From positions 22,732,501 to 22,796,500 of the forward strand of contig OY821787.1 of the NCBI GenBank assembly GCA_963682175.1: a stretch of 64,000 bases of DNA, given 5' to 3'. Position 1 is the first letter of the stretch, and the number at the start of each line of letters is the position of its first letter. The DNA comes from Triglochin maritima (taxonomy: Eukaryota > Streptophyta > Magnoliopsida > Alismatales > Juncaginaceae). Made by a program: the position numbers and the translations under genes. The notes beneath the pieces were generated by a model that was not told where the DNA came from, did no database searches, and saw only the letters and a program-made list of their open reading frames with translations. Below, piece by piece: positions 46,187 to 58,928 of the stretch.

Positions 46187-47522
46187 TGTAGGATTTCATG
46201 TTTAAATGCACATATATATTTTCGAATTTTTTATGCATAATAAGGATCAACTACAATTTTCTATGATTTGTTTCATGCATGCATCGGTTTGTTTCAATAA
46301 CTAGTTTCAAAACTTTATTAAAACAAACATGGGACTCCGAAATTCATACCTAGAAGTTCTCTAAAACTTCTTGAAGATTCGGAGACGTTGAGGATGCTTG
46401 TCGTTGCGCCGGATGACTCCGAGTATTCACCAAACTCTAAACAAGATTGGAGAGAGAAGAGCTAGCCTCTCAATCTCCAATAGAGTTTAGAATCTAATTA
46501 CTAACCCTCTTTAGTTCCCTTGAGAAGAAGATCTCTTGAACTAAAACTAAACTCAAGAATTAAGGTGAAATTCGTGGAGAATTATGGAGAGAGAAGTTTG
46601 CATAAGAAAATAATGAAATTAATTAATGAGGTAATGAGATAAACTTGTATTTATAAATTCTCTCCTAATTACCTATTCATGTGCAACCTCTTGCCCATGA
46701 TTTCATGCAAACTTCCATATAACCATCCATTATTTGCTAACAAATAATCTTAGCCACGAATTAAATCAATTATGGACCAATTTCATGCATGATCTAATTA
46801 ATTCTTAAATTAATTCTGCAGAAAACCGTCTAGACCGGTCGACCGTTTGGACGTTCGGTCGACCGTTCGAACCAAGTTTCGGTCGACCGTTCGCAACAAT
46901 AAAATATTTCATCGCAATGTTCGGTCGACCCACCGATAGATTCGGTCGACCATTCCGAACAGACGAAAATTCCCTGTTATCGGTCGAGACGTGTCCGGTC
47001 GACCGTGCACTGATCGGTCGACCGTTTACTGTTGGTCGGTCGACCGTTGAGCACTGTTCTGCTGATTGGTCAAATTTCGGTTTTACCCCTACAAAATTTG
47101 ATATTTCGGTTTTAGTAGTAAATTCACAACTTATGTAACATATTGTCCTATGTAACGACAAATCATTACACCCCATAATATTTACATCACATATGAATTT
47201 AATTTAGATTCTACTTATGTTATTAATCACTACATAATTTTGATTTTGCTTGTTCACCCCATGTGTCATATTTTCTACATGAAACCCGACACATCTTATG
47301 AACTCAAAATCCCCATTTCTTATTTCCCAGTTTTGTGGTGTGACCTATGGGAGGATCTAAACTAAGTTGGCAGTGATATTAAGAGTTTAATATCACAAGC
47401 TATAAGCGGTATCTAGCTACACATTATAGCTCCCAATTAGTTAGATGTCTTGATTCCACTCGAACCAAAACCCGATCCATTTAGTGATGGAGTGCACCAC
47501 TTGTGTCCGTCCCTTGCCTCAT
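46187..47522 (-). repeat. Element E 5' LTR, left part
   Basis: TGTAGGATTT..., TATA box at 46648-46655, CGGTCGACCG array at 46835-47050. Interrupted by element F after CTCAT (47518-47522); it continues at 57702 to a total of about 2.03 kb. Confidence 0.9.
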
Positions 47523-48915
47523 TGTTGAACGTTTTATTTTAAACCGCAAGTGCACGGCCGCGATGAAGCGGTGTCAAGTACGGGTCGTCCTCAGGGAGGT
47601 GAGCAGCCTCTTGTTTGCACGAAATCAAGTGGCGAAAATAATGGAGAAGAGAGTTGGTTACGCTACTCTACACTAAACTACGCTAAGAAGTACGAAATGC
47701 GAAACAAAGAAATAAACGATCAAATAAAAACTAAGCTAAGAACACAACAAGAATGCTGGAATTCAGGAATGGGAAAACCCCTAAGGGGTGGAGTGAGTGC
47801 ACACATGCAAAGAGGTGGGTGTAGAATACATTCTTTAAGCACATGAAGGTGGTGTTTATCAAGCATAGGAAGTGTCTAAATGTTATGGCAAAACCTATCA
47901 ATCTATTCACCAACTTGGTTGATTAACATTTACATATGCAAGGTGTTTATTTCCGAACCTAAACAAGCATGAGAGGTGTCTAATCATTTTGGCAAAACTC
48001 ATCAAGTTATAAATTCTATCCTAAACAAGCAAGCATACATTCATGTTTTATCAACACATCAAAAATAAAGCATTCATCCCATTCTCTAATGCATGTATGT
48101 ACATCTACTCCACCCCCCAAAGGGGATGAAACTACTCACTAAACATTACACTAATTATTAAACTATGGAACGAAAGCGTATTAAAACTAAGCTAGAATTA
48201 AAAGACGATTAAACTAAAACATGCACAACAATAAAAGAAGCATAAAACAAACAATGAAAGAAACATAAAACTTTATTGATAAAATGACTCACATTAAAAG
48301 TAGCATCCTCCTACTTTAGTGTGTGCTTCAAGGCCTCACTTCTAGTAGGAAGAATAACCACTTAAAATATGGAGTGATTACAATAGGAGGTGAAGAGTTC
48401 TATTTATAGGCATGGAAAAAGGCAAACCGGGACAATCCCCCGATGTGGGACTAAACAGATACCAAAATTAGCCTAAACGAACATTAATACAAGTCCAGGA
48501 GAAATCTTGGCGGATCTGGACTAATCCAGACCGCCAATTGGCGGTCCAAAATGTCCGGATCCAGTTGAGTTTTATTCTGGGCTTTTCTGTGTGCTTTCGG
48601 TGGTCTTTGATGCATCTACTTCGTTTGTTGGAGCTCCGACCCGAATAGAATTGCCAAAATACTCCCCATGATGGTGAGGAGTATTCTGTTTTGCTCTTAG
48701 GTCCTTTGGTCTTGCATTCAGGTCCTTCTTCCTTGCATCTTGGTCCACAGATCTCACAATTCAGTCCTTTTTCCCAGCTTTTGGGTCCTTTTATGCTTCA
48801 TCTCTTCAAACATATTTATTCCTGAAAACTAAACATAAAACTCGTAACATAGCATTGTTTAGGTGAAAGATAATGGATATAAGATACAAATAAGAGCATG
48901 AAATGATGTCAATCA
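47523..48915 (-). repeat. Element F 3' LTR (1393 bp)
   Basis: TGTTGAACG...GATGTCAATCA on the plus strand. TATA box 48401-48408, USE-like element 48441-48451, hairpin at about 48530-48547. Identical in length to the 5' LTR, with about ten base differences by eye. Confidence 0.95.
48401..48451 (-). promoter_or_regulatory. USE-like element plus TATA box of F 3' LTR
   Basis: Minus strand: GTCCCACATCG (48451-48441), 32 bp, TATAAATA (48408-48401). Confidence 0.75.
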
Positions 48916-50534
48916 AATACCCCCACACCTAACTTTTGCTAGTCCCGAGCAAAACAAAGAAAGTGAAAAGCATGCGAAAAACAAGAAATCCTAACTCACT
49001 TTCGTAGGAATCACGGTTGCACTTAGCACGTGTAACAAGCCGTTAAACCTCCTTGTCGCCAAGGAGGAGGAGTGTTGTCTCCTGGGGGTTTTCAGCGGAT
49101 ATACCCACAAAATCCGAACAAGATGCATTAATCAATCTAGCTACACGACTCGTTGGACTTATTTTGTCGATCATGGGACACGGTAATACTACGGGTCGAC
49201 TCTATATATGTAATCGGTCCACACACCTAGCCTAATGAGTTATTCGTGAGAGTTAGTCAAGGACTTAAGTGAAAGACATGGGCAACCTTAACTTCTGAAT
49301 GTGATACAATGTGTAAAGTCCATTTTGGTTCTTATTTGACTCTTTTTTTTTCTTTTTTTTTCTTCTTTTTTTTCTTTTTCATTGGAGCATTTTATTGGTT
49401 GGTGTTTGATTCTCTCAGGATCGGGTTTCGTGCATCATTGCCTATGAGGACTTACACTATCACGTACACTTTCCCCTAAATCTCCACATAGGACGATCCC
49501 TACCACCCGTGTAACGGGAGTTCGGTCGGCGCATCCCAAGTCAGATGACTCGAAAGCACCAGGCACAAAGTCCCCTCAGACCTACTTTCCCGAGTGATAG
49601 GAGCCGTGCGAGAAAAGAGAACACCACTTATTTATTTATCTACATGGGAACCAAAACCCCTACACTTAAGTTTCACAAAAAGAGATTAAGGGCCCTTGCC
49701 TACGACAAACTTCCTTATACTAACAGACACGAATTATTTGACTCACTAGGTTCAGGGTGAACTTCTTTAAATGTTTGAGTACTGAAACCCAATGATTACA
49801 CGCCCCCCGAGGGAAAACCGGGGTGCATCCTAACGACTCGATAAGACCTAAAGCCAGTAAACTAGAAATCCTAATGCATCAAGTTCAAGACAATTTTGGG
49901 AGCTTTCTTTTTACTTTGCCTCTCAACGGTTTTGCACATGCTAAACACACGCAAAACCTACAAAAACATTTTCTTTCGCAAACACATGAAGATTTTGAAA
50001 GAAATGTGAAAATTTTAAAGCACTAGGCAAGCAAAAGAAGACAAGTCACCCAAGGATCATGGCATGCAGATATATCAATGTTAAATGCGGCACACTAACA
50101 TGACCCTAACAATGCACACAAAAAAAAAAAAAAAAATCAAAAGAAAAGACTCCACTATGTACACACGTAAAACACCCCCCCACACCTACTTCATGCATTG
50201 TCCTCAATGAATGTGAACAAGATACTACATGTAGATATGCATGAAAAAGGAAAGATCTCACCAACATGAAGTACAAAGTGACGTTCAGGGTCATGTTGAT
50301 GAACACAAACCCAAATTCCTTCCAAACATGTGAGAAGCTGAAGAAGGGAGAAAATACGTGAAGAGATTGGGCCCAAGTACACAAGGGTTGTGGCCCACAA
50401 CAATCGATGCTCACTGAAGGAGTCTTTTATTACACACTTTTTTTCTTTTTTTTTCTTTTTTTGTTTTTTTTGTTTTTTTTTCTCTTTTTTTACAAGATAT
50501 ACACATCAACCAAGATATTCTCATAATCATTTGG
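48916..50534 (-). other. Element F polypurine tract and 3' untranslated region
   Basis: Polypurine tract at 48916-48931. Perfect stem-loop at 49048-49067. Simple A/G-rich (coding strand) tracts at 49340-49381 and 50440-50490. Collinear with K1 and H. No gene. Confidence 0.75.
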
Positions 50535-51121
50535 TCAAGGAACATCAAATGAGAACATCAAGTCAGGAGGACCAGAGACTTGCCGAGATGGGCAAACTCC
50601 ACTGGTACTCTGAGGTGTCATGAGGGATGAAAGGTCAAAGCTGAAAGGCTCGAACCCCTCATGATATTGGTCGGGTGTGGGCAACAAAGAATGAAGTTGC
50701 GTTGCCTCACTAGGGTTTAATTGCTCATCGAAGAAAACCCTCCAACCAATAGGCGGGTGCATCGGAATGAGTTCCTCAAGCTCATTCGATGGATGCAGCA
50801 GACCTGCATCACTAAGAATGGGGCTTCTCCCCAAGTCATCCAACAAGGCCCTCCCACCATCATTTAGATCATCAAGCATAAGCTCGGTCATAGGTGGGTC
50901 CTTGTTGGAGTCAATATGAAGCTCAAATGGCTCAATGGCCATGGGACATGAGGTAGAGACACCTTCTGGTATAGGCATATGATGAGGTGTCTCACTCTCA
51001 CTAGTACTCTCAACTGAATCATGCAACGAACACTCCCTTTGGACATTCATGTTCGAGGCCAGCTCACTCTGTTGCATTGCGAAGACAGGCAATGAGTTTT
51101 CGCTGGGCCCACGAACATTCT

Positions 51122-52672
51122 TGATTGACATCATTTCATGCTCATATTTGTATCTTATATCCATTATCTTACACCTAAGCAATGCTACGTGACGAGTTTT
51201 ATGTTTAGTTTTCAGGAATAAAGAGGTTTGAAGAGAAGAGCCATGAAAGGACCCAAAAGCTGGGAAAAAGGACTGAATGGTGAGATCTAGGGACCAAGAT
51301 GCAGGGGAGAAGGACCTGAATGTAAGACAAAAGGACCTAAGAGCAAAACAGAATACTCCACACCATCATGGGGAGTATTTTACCAATGCTATTCGGGTCG
51401 GAGCTCCAACAAGTCGAGTAACCGCATCAAAGACCAACAATACCAGAAAGCAAAGCCCACAACAAATTCCAACACGATCCGACAATTTTGGACCGCCAAT
51501 TGGCGGTCTTGGACCGCTAATTGGCGGTCCATATTGCTCAGGATCCGTCGAAATTTCTCCTGGACTTGTATTAATGTTCGTTTAGGCTATTTGTGGTATT
51601 GGTTTAGTCCCACATCGGGGGATTGTCCCCGATTAGCTTTTTCCATGCTTATAAATAGAACTCTTCACCTTCCATTGTAATTACCCATTTTTTGGTGGCA
51701 TTCTCTCTACTAAGGAGTGAGCCTTGAAGCAATAACTCAAGGTGGAGAAGAGTGCTACCTTGAATGTGAGTCATTGTTAATAAAATTTTATTTGTTTGTT
51801 TTAATCTTGTCTTGTTATGTTGCTTGTTTTGTGTGGTTTGTTTTACTTTGCTTAATTTCTTGTTTAGTAATTTCAGTATCTTAGTTAAATGTTTTCTTTG
51901 CTTAGTCTAATGAGTAGTGTAATGAGTAGTGAGTAGTTCCATCCCCATTTGGGGGTGGAGAAATATGTGATATAATCATGTAGTGTATTAAGTGTGTGTT
52001 ATCTTTATCCCTTGAGCTTTATATGATTTCCATAACCATCTAATGGGTCTCCACTCTTATCTTTGATATGCTAATGCTCTTGAATGAAGCTTAGCTTATG
52101 CTTTGATTAGTGGACCTATTTTATGGGGAATGATAAAGTTAGGATATGGATAAAGTTAATGTTGGAAACACAATTTGTAGTGTATGTACTCTTGTTGCCT
52201 TTTCCTTAGCTAATGTCTTGTATGTTTTAATGATGTAGTCATCTTAATTCATGTGGAGGCATAGTAGGGTCTAGTCTTTATACATGAGTTCATTTAGTTT
52301 CATTCCAATTATTGTCTTGTATGTTTTAATGATGTAGTCTTATCTTAATTCATGTTGAGACAAAGTTGGATGTAGTTTTATGATTTCATGCACTACATGT
52401 TGTGAGGAGCTTAATGAACACACACACACTTCTTTATGTTCACATTATTTCTCTACCCCCTTTGGGGTTTAGTTTTATTGCTTATCTTCATTTCCTTTTG
52501 CATTCTAGTTTAGCATTGTAGTGTAGTTTAGTGTAACCAATCCTTTTCTCCTTTCTTTACCCCTTGCCTTCGCACAAACCAAGTGTCGACACACCTCCCA
52601 GTGGACGACCCGTATTTGCCACCGCTTCAACGCGGCCGTGCACTTGCGGTAGAAATATAAAACGATCAATCA
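51122..52672 (+). repeat. Solo LTR inside the F gene (TSD ATTCT, 1551 bp)
   Basis: TGATTGACATC...GATCAATCA, flanked by ATTCT at 51117-51121 and 52673-52677. Two hairpins at 51489-51530. It belongs to the same LTR subtype as J and L0 (TATGCTAATGCTCTTGAATG and TGGAGGCATAGTAGGG segments), distinct from the F LTRs, so it records activity of a second subfamily after F inserted. Confidence 0.95.
51607..51657 (+). promoter_or_regulatory. USE-like element plus TATA box of solo LTR
   Basis: GTCCCACATCG (51607-51617), 32 bp, TATAAATA (51650-51657). Confidence 0.75.
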
Positions 52673-55214
52673 ATTCTCAATGGGTTGCATTGGGGTTAGG
52701 GGTGTTCGTTGATTTTGCGGTGCTTTCTCCAATTGGCAGATGAGATTTAGATTTAAAGGTTCATCCATGGGTTCCTGTTGCTTACCAGAGTTGAACACAT
52801 GAAACTCGGCACTCATGTTACCGAATGAGAGCTTCATGAGACCATTTCTACAATTAATCATGGCATTGGAGGTTGCCAGAAATGGTCTACCCAAAATCAA
52901 AGGTATTTGAGAGTGGGTGTTCGCAACCGGATTGGTATCGAGGACAACAAAATTGACTGGAAATATAAAATCTCCAACTTTGATAAGCACGTCCTCGATA
53001 ATCCCCATGGGAATACGAATGGATCTATCCGCCAGTTGGAGGGTGATCTTAGTTGGTTTCAATTCTCCCAAGTTCAACTGTTGATAAACAGAGAATGGGA
53101 GGAGGTTGACCGCTGATCCTAAATCAAGCAAAACATTGCTCAATCTAGTGTCCCCTATCGTACACTGAATAGTAGGACACCCCGGGTCCTTGTATTTTGT
53201 GTAGGTGGGATTGGACAAAAGTGAGCTGATATTTGCAGCCAAGAATGCTTTCTTAGGCACATTGGTCTTCCTCTTGGTTGTGCAGAGATCCTTCAACACT
53301 TTGGCATATTGAGGTATTTGTTGGATGACATCCAACAAGGGGATGTTAACCTTCACTTGCTTAAATACCTCTAATATCTTGTCCATGTTGTCACTCTGCT
53401 TTTTGGTTAACCTACTTGGATAAGGAGCTTTTGGCAGGTAGGTTTTCTGCGGTGCCTGAGAAGGAAGCCTTGGTGTATTACCCTCACCCTCAGCTTCTTC
53501 TTCACCACCATTCCCACTGAGGGGCTGCATAGATGGTGGTGGGTGTGGCAAGGAAATGTGATTGTCAACCTGTTTTCCATTCCTTAAGGTCACAATGGAA
53601 TTGACATGGTGAACAGGTTCCTCCACATGGTTCACTTGCCTCCCCCGAGGTACCACACTCTCATTTTGCATTTGTTGTTGTTGGTACATGCGGGGGTTAG
53701 CCTCAGGCTGGCTAGGAAAAGACCCTCTCTCTCTCATGTACAGACTGAGCCAATTGGCCTATCTGAAGCTCTAGAGATTTCATGGTCTGCTGATTTGAAG
53801 TGAGAACTTGACTTGTGGTAGACATAAAATTTTTCATTGAGTTTTCAAGTTCACGAGTCAAGGTCTCAAGCGAATTGAATCGGGTTTCCATATTATTGGA
53901 ATTTGGGAAACCCGATTGATTGGTCGTTTGTGCTTGGGGTGGCTGATAAGAATGTGCATTCATGGGAGGTTGGTGTGATTGGTAAGGTGGTCTAGAGGAG
54001 TTTGAAGGACCACCCGGGGCATTATTTTGGTTCCATGAAAAATTGGGGTGGTTCCTCCATCCAGGGTTATAAGATGATGAGTATGGGTCATTCCTAGCTC
54101 TGTCATAGATGGCGTTGACACGCTCCATCTCAGGAGGAATGGACTCACACTCGCTCTCTACATGACCTATCCTACCACATGAATGACAAGGAACTGGACC
54201 AGATATGGACATGTGAGGTGCACTTTGTTGGTTTTGGAGCTCAATCGAATCCATACGGCGCATTAAGGCCGCCATGCGTGCCTCGGTGGCCGTAGTGGTA
54301 TCGATAGCAAATGCGGAACCCGATCTAGTTGAGTTTGCATTCGCGATCCTCGCTCCTATACTAGATGATGCAGGTGGTTCCCTCACACTCTCCCATTGTA
54401 TGGTTTTCTCAGCGAGGTCTTCTAGGAAGGCCCATGGCTTCCTTTCATCCTTTCCCAAGAACTCTCCTTGACACATGGACTCAAGGAGCGTTCTGGACGG
54501 GATGTGAAGACCCTCATACACAATCTGACAAAGATGCCACAACTCAATGCCATGGTGAGGGCACGAGGATAGTAGCTCTTTGAACCTCTCAAGATATGCA
54601 TGAAATGGTTCGGTCTCATGTTGATAGAACGAATTGATTTCGTTCCTCAATTTTTGAGTCCGATGATTAGGAAAGTACTTCTTGAGGAATGCAGATTGAA
54701 ACTCATCCCAAGTCCTAAAGGAATTCACCTGGTTGCTGTACAACCACTTCTTGGCGTCATCCTTTAGTGCAAAAGGAACGAGCCTAAGATGGATGGAGTC
54801 TGTGCTAAGTTGTTGCAGCTGGAACATAGCACAGACCTCCTCAAATTCCCTGAGAAAGATATAGGGGTCACCTTTCCCAGTGAAATGAGGGAGCATGAAG
54901 ATAAACTGAGGCTTAACCTCAAAATGGTTCCCATTAGCCTCTGGCAATACGATGCATGAGGGTAGAGCTGTACGGCTCGGGTAGCATCGATCACGAAGAG
55001 GTATGGGAACGACAACTGGAAGCACTGGTGGAGCAAGTGGGTCCAGCAACTGCTCCTCCTCACGGAAATTAGCAGCCATTGGACCCGAACTATGTGCGAC
55101 ACGAGAGGAGGGAGGTGTCGAGAAATCGATGCCCGAAGCTGGATTGACAACGCTCCTCGTCAAACGACCACTCTCGTCTCGTGTCCACGAAAGCATGCAC
55201 AAAGGTGCACACAC

Positions 55215-56279
55215 AAAACAAAAACTTTTTTTCTCTTTTTTTTTTAAACAAAGAATGTGCGTAGAGGAGAAGACGGGGGAACACAGTAGAGAAAGAATGA
55301 CTCAGGAGAGAAGGGAAGAAGTCCTTATGCTACGGCGGATGGGTACAGGTAGAAGCACACAAGCAAACAAGGCTCAAGCAATCCTAAGGTCGCTATAGGT
55401 CCTTACAGCTAGACGACGCCTAACTGCGAGGTCACACGGCCTCAACACGCCTCACCTCCCTACAACGAGGACCACAAAGCCCAGCAAGTGAGCCAAGATC
55501 CGGGGATCTCGTCTCTCCTACTATCGACAAAGTGGGCAACGCCGATCAGGTCATGACGGTCGGGACCGGATCACTCTCCTAATGCGCCCGAAATCCTTAT
55601 GGCCAATGTCTACTTGATTTTAAAATTAGGCTCTTGATTAGTGTGGTTTTGGGGGCGAAGGAAAGGGTGATGAAATCCCCCACCTTATCTTTTATGGGAC
55701 AGCCCCTCCTTAGTAGCGTTTTGGAGTCCTAATCTAGCAATCAACTCTCCAAACAAAACACTCAACTCACACTTGTTTCAATGCACTTCCTACTAACTAA
55801 TGCATGTTCATACGAAATGCATGAATGAGAGTAGAAGGTGCGTACCTCACCCCAGCTCTCAGCAACAGAAAATAAAGCTAAGATAAAAGACAATCTAAAT
55901 GCCTAAGTCATATACATGATGCATGACCTAAACAACAAGAATGCCTAATCTTTTGCTTTGAGTTTTAGGGTCCAAGTTGCTTAAGGGAGGTTGATTATGG
56001 ATCTGGGAACAAACTATAAGTCAGAACATGCACAAATGGAGTCCCAGATTACTATATCAATTATGAAAACCAACCAAAGAAATACGAGACAAAACCGAGC
56101 TTACCAGACCGCCAATTGGCGGTCCCAGGCCGCTGATTGGTGGTCTGAAATGCTCAGATTCACTCAAAACTTCTCCAGACGTTCCTCCTGATGACTTCAA
56201 GTCTCCTGAAACAAGGAAAAACTACACAACACAAATTAAATCCACTCGAATCGTCCAAACAAGAGTCTGGACTGGCACC
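55215..56279 (-). other. Element F leader
   Basis: Collinear with the K1 leader. Two hairpins of the GACCGCCAATTGGCGGTC type at 56104-56142, about 140 bp from the primer site. No gene. Confidence 0.7.
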
Positions 56280-56297
56280 TCCCCGACAACGGCGCCA
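56280..56297 (-). other. Primer-binding site of element F
   Basis: Minus strand TGGCGCCGTTGTCGGGGA, one transition from the tRNA-Asp complement; six bases from the LTR. Confidence 0.88.
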
Positions 56298-56303
56298 AAA
56301 ACT

Positions 56304-57696
56304 TGTTGAACGTTTTATTTTAAACCGCAAGTGCACGGCCGCGATGAAGCGGTGGCAAGTACGGGTCGTCCTCAGGGAGGTGAGCAGCCTCTTGTTTGTA
56401 CGAAATCAAGTGGCGAAAATAATGGAGAAGAGAGTTGGTTACGCTACTCTACACTAAACTACGCTAAGAAGTACGAAATGCGAAACAAAGAAATAAACGA
56501 TCAAATAAAAACTAAGCTAAGAACACAACAAGAATGCTGGAATTCAGGAATGGGAAAACCCCTAAGGGGTGGAGTGAGTGCACACATGCAAAGAGGTGGG
56601 TGTAGAATACATTCTTTAAGCACATGAAGGTGGTGTTTATCAAGCATAGGAAGTGTCTAAATGTTATGGCAAAACCTATCAATCTATTCACCAACTTGGT
56701 TGATTAACATTTACATATGCAAGGTGTTTATTTCAGAACCTAAACAAGCATGAGAGGTGTCTAATCATTTTGGCAAAACTCATCAAGTTATAAATTCTAT
56801 CCTAAACAAGCAAGCATACATTCATGTTTTATCAACACATCAAAAATAAAGCATTCATCCCATTCTCTAATGCATGTATGTACATCTATTCCACCCCCCA
56901 AAGGGGATGAAACTACTCACTAAACATTACACTAATTATTAAACTATGGAACGAAAGCATATTAAAACTAAGCTAGAATTAAAAGACGATTAAACTAAAA
57001 CATGCACAACAATAAAAGAAGCATAAAACAAACAATGAAAGAAACATAAAACTTTATTGATAAAATGACTCACATTAAAAGTAGCATCCTCCTACTTTAG
57101 TGTGTGCTTCAAGGCCTCACTTCTAGTAGGAAGAATAGCCACTTAAAATATGGAGTGATTACAATAGGAGGTGAAGAGTTCTATTTATAGGCATGGAAAA
57201 AGGCAAACCGGGACAATCCCCCGATGTGGGACTAAACAGATACCAAAACTAGCCTAAACGAACATTAATACAAGTCCAGGAGAAATCTTGGCGGATCTGG
57301 ACTAATCCAGACCGCCAATTGGCGGTCCAAAATGTCCGGATCCAGTTGAGTTTTATTCTGGGCTTTTCTGTGTGCTTTCGGTGGTCTTTGATGCATCTAC
57401 TTCGTTTGTTGGAGCTCCGACCCGAATAGAATTGCCAAAATACTCCCCATGATGGTGAGGAGTATTCTGTTTTGCTCTTAGGTCCTTTGGTCTTGCATTC
57501 AGGTCCTTCTTCCTTGCATCTTGGTCCACAGATCTCACAATTCAGTCCTTTTTCCCAGCTTTTGGGTCCTTTTATGCTTCATCTCTTCAAACATATTTAT
57601 TCCTGAAAACTAAACATAAAACTCGTAACATATCATTGTTTAGGTGAAAGATAATGTATATAAGATACAAATAAGAGCATGAAATGATGTCAATCA
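56304..57696 (-). repeat. Element F 5' LTR (1393 bp)
   Basis: Pairs with 47523-48915. TATA box 57182-57189, USE-like element 57222-57232, hairpin 57310-57328. Followed by CTCAT (57697-57701), the right target duplication. Confidence 0.95.
57182..57232 (-). promoter_or_regulatory. USE-like element plus TATA box of F 5' LTR
   Basis: Minus strand: GTCCCACATCG (57232-57222), 32 bp, TATAAATA (57189-57182). This is the copy that would drive F transcription. Confidence 0.78.
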
Positions 57697-57701
57697 CTCA
57701 T

Positions 57702-58396
57702 GATATTAAGAATACACACAAAGTAGTATTGTGTCATCTTTGTATTAGTATTCATTTCTTGATCTCTTTAAGATAGTTACAAATATGTGACTTAACTCAA
57801 ATCACATTGTGCACATTATAACTTTGCTTTATCAAGGGGCCCATTAATATCATCACTCAATTAAGAGGGGCAATGATAGTCTTTTGACTAACTATCTTCT
57901 CCAACAAAAGTCATACTTAACCAACTAATGCCTTTACACTACACTCATCGATAGCTTAAGACACTAGTCTAATTAAGCAATTCTTAAGTGATCGGATATA
58001 AGTCTCATATCAAAGGACCAAGGACACAGTAAAACATTAATGACACAGAAAACACAATTCTATAATGTTTTACTTGTTAGGTCTATTCAGTATACAAAAG
58101 TAGTATTTTCCTCTTTTGTGTACCCGTGTTGTCAATCACTTGTAGAGCTACAATGATATATGACCATCACGACAATCTTAACTCGGTAATTAATGTCCCA
58201 TGTTAATTACCATGATTGCGAATATCTTTTGTTTTAGGTAAACCAATATCTTTCAGAGCTCTACGGTTAAGGACCAAGAGCCTCTTCCTTAACACTTCTA
58301 AAAGACGAATAACATAAACAAGGAACAAAATGATTTCTCATTCAATTCACAATAATTGACATTTAAAAGTAAAACTTTTAGAACACATTCCCTTCA
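57702..58396 (-). repeat. Element E 5' LTR, right part
   Basis: Continues 47522 across F and ends CCCTTCA, so on the minus strand the LTR starts TGAAGGG. Followed by AAGGA (58397-58401), matching 40863-40867. This half is missing from the 3' LTR of E. Confidence 0.88.
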
Positions 58397-58928
58397 AAGG
58401 ATACTGATGGAATTGATGAAGGAAACATGATTTGTAGTTGCATGTACTCTTGTTGCCTTTACCTTGGTTAATGCCTTGTATGTTTTAATGATAATGTGCT
58501 ATCTTATTTCATGTGGAGGCATAGTAGGGTCTAGTCTTTATACATGAGTTCATTTAGCTCATTCCAATTATTGTCTTGTATGTTTTAATGATATTGTGTT
58601 ATCTTAATTCATGTGGAGGCAAAGTTGGATGTAGTTTTATGGTTTTCATGCACTACATATTATGATGAGCTTAATTGAATACACACAGATACACATATCT
58701 TTGTATTCACACTCTTTTCTCTACCCTCTTTTGGATTTAGTTTTATTGCTTATTTTCCATTTACTTTCACATTGTAGTGTAATGTATATCATAACTCCTT
58801 TCTCTCCTTTCTTTCCCACTCGCCTTCGCACAAACTAAAGTCGACACACCTCCCTGTGGATCGACCCGTATTTGCCACCGCTTCAACGCGGCCGTGCACT
58901 TGCGGTTAATTAAAACATATCAATCACC
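58397..58928 (+). repeat. LTR J, part 3 (end of K0)
   Basis: Resumes LTR J after E with the right AAGGA copy. Contains the TGGAGGCATAGTAGGG segment and the U5 block (CCGTATTTGCCACCGC, GTGCACTTGCGGT), and ends ATATCAATCA. The three parts add up to about 1.57 kb, close to the 1551-bp solo LTR of the same subtype. Confidence 0.88.

Larger units (their letters stand above)
50535..55214 (-). pseudogene. Element F gag-protease gene, frameshifted and split by a solo LTR
   Basis: Gag runs from 55214 to about 53725. It has capsid motifs (LREFEEVCAMFQ, DDAKKWLYSN, FLKKYFPNHRT, YLERFKELLSSCPHHG) and an intact CCHC knuckle (CHSCGRIGHVESEC). A 2-bp deletion relative to K1 in a GA-rich stretch (about 53725-53740) shifts the frame. 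The protease (LLDLGSAVNLLP, ILGRPFLATS) continues from 53737 to 52678. A solo LTR with its duplication occupies 51122-52677, and the conserved C-terminal extension resumes at 51121 and ends at 50535. The extension is about 240 residues, acidic, and nearly the same as in K1. No pol. The almost identical LTRs mean F transposed recently, although its own frame is now broken. Confidence 0.92.
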
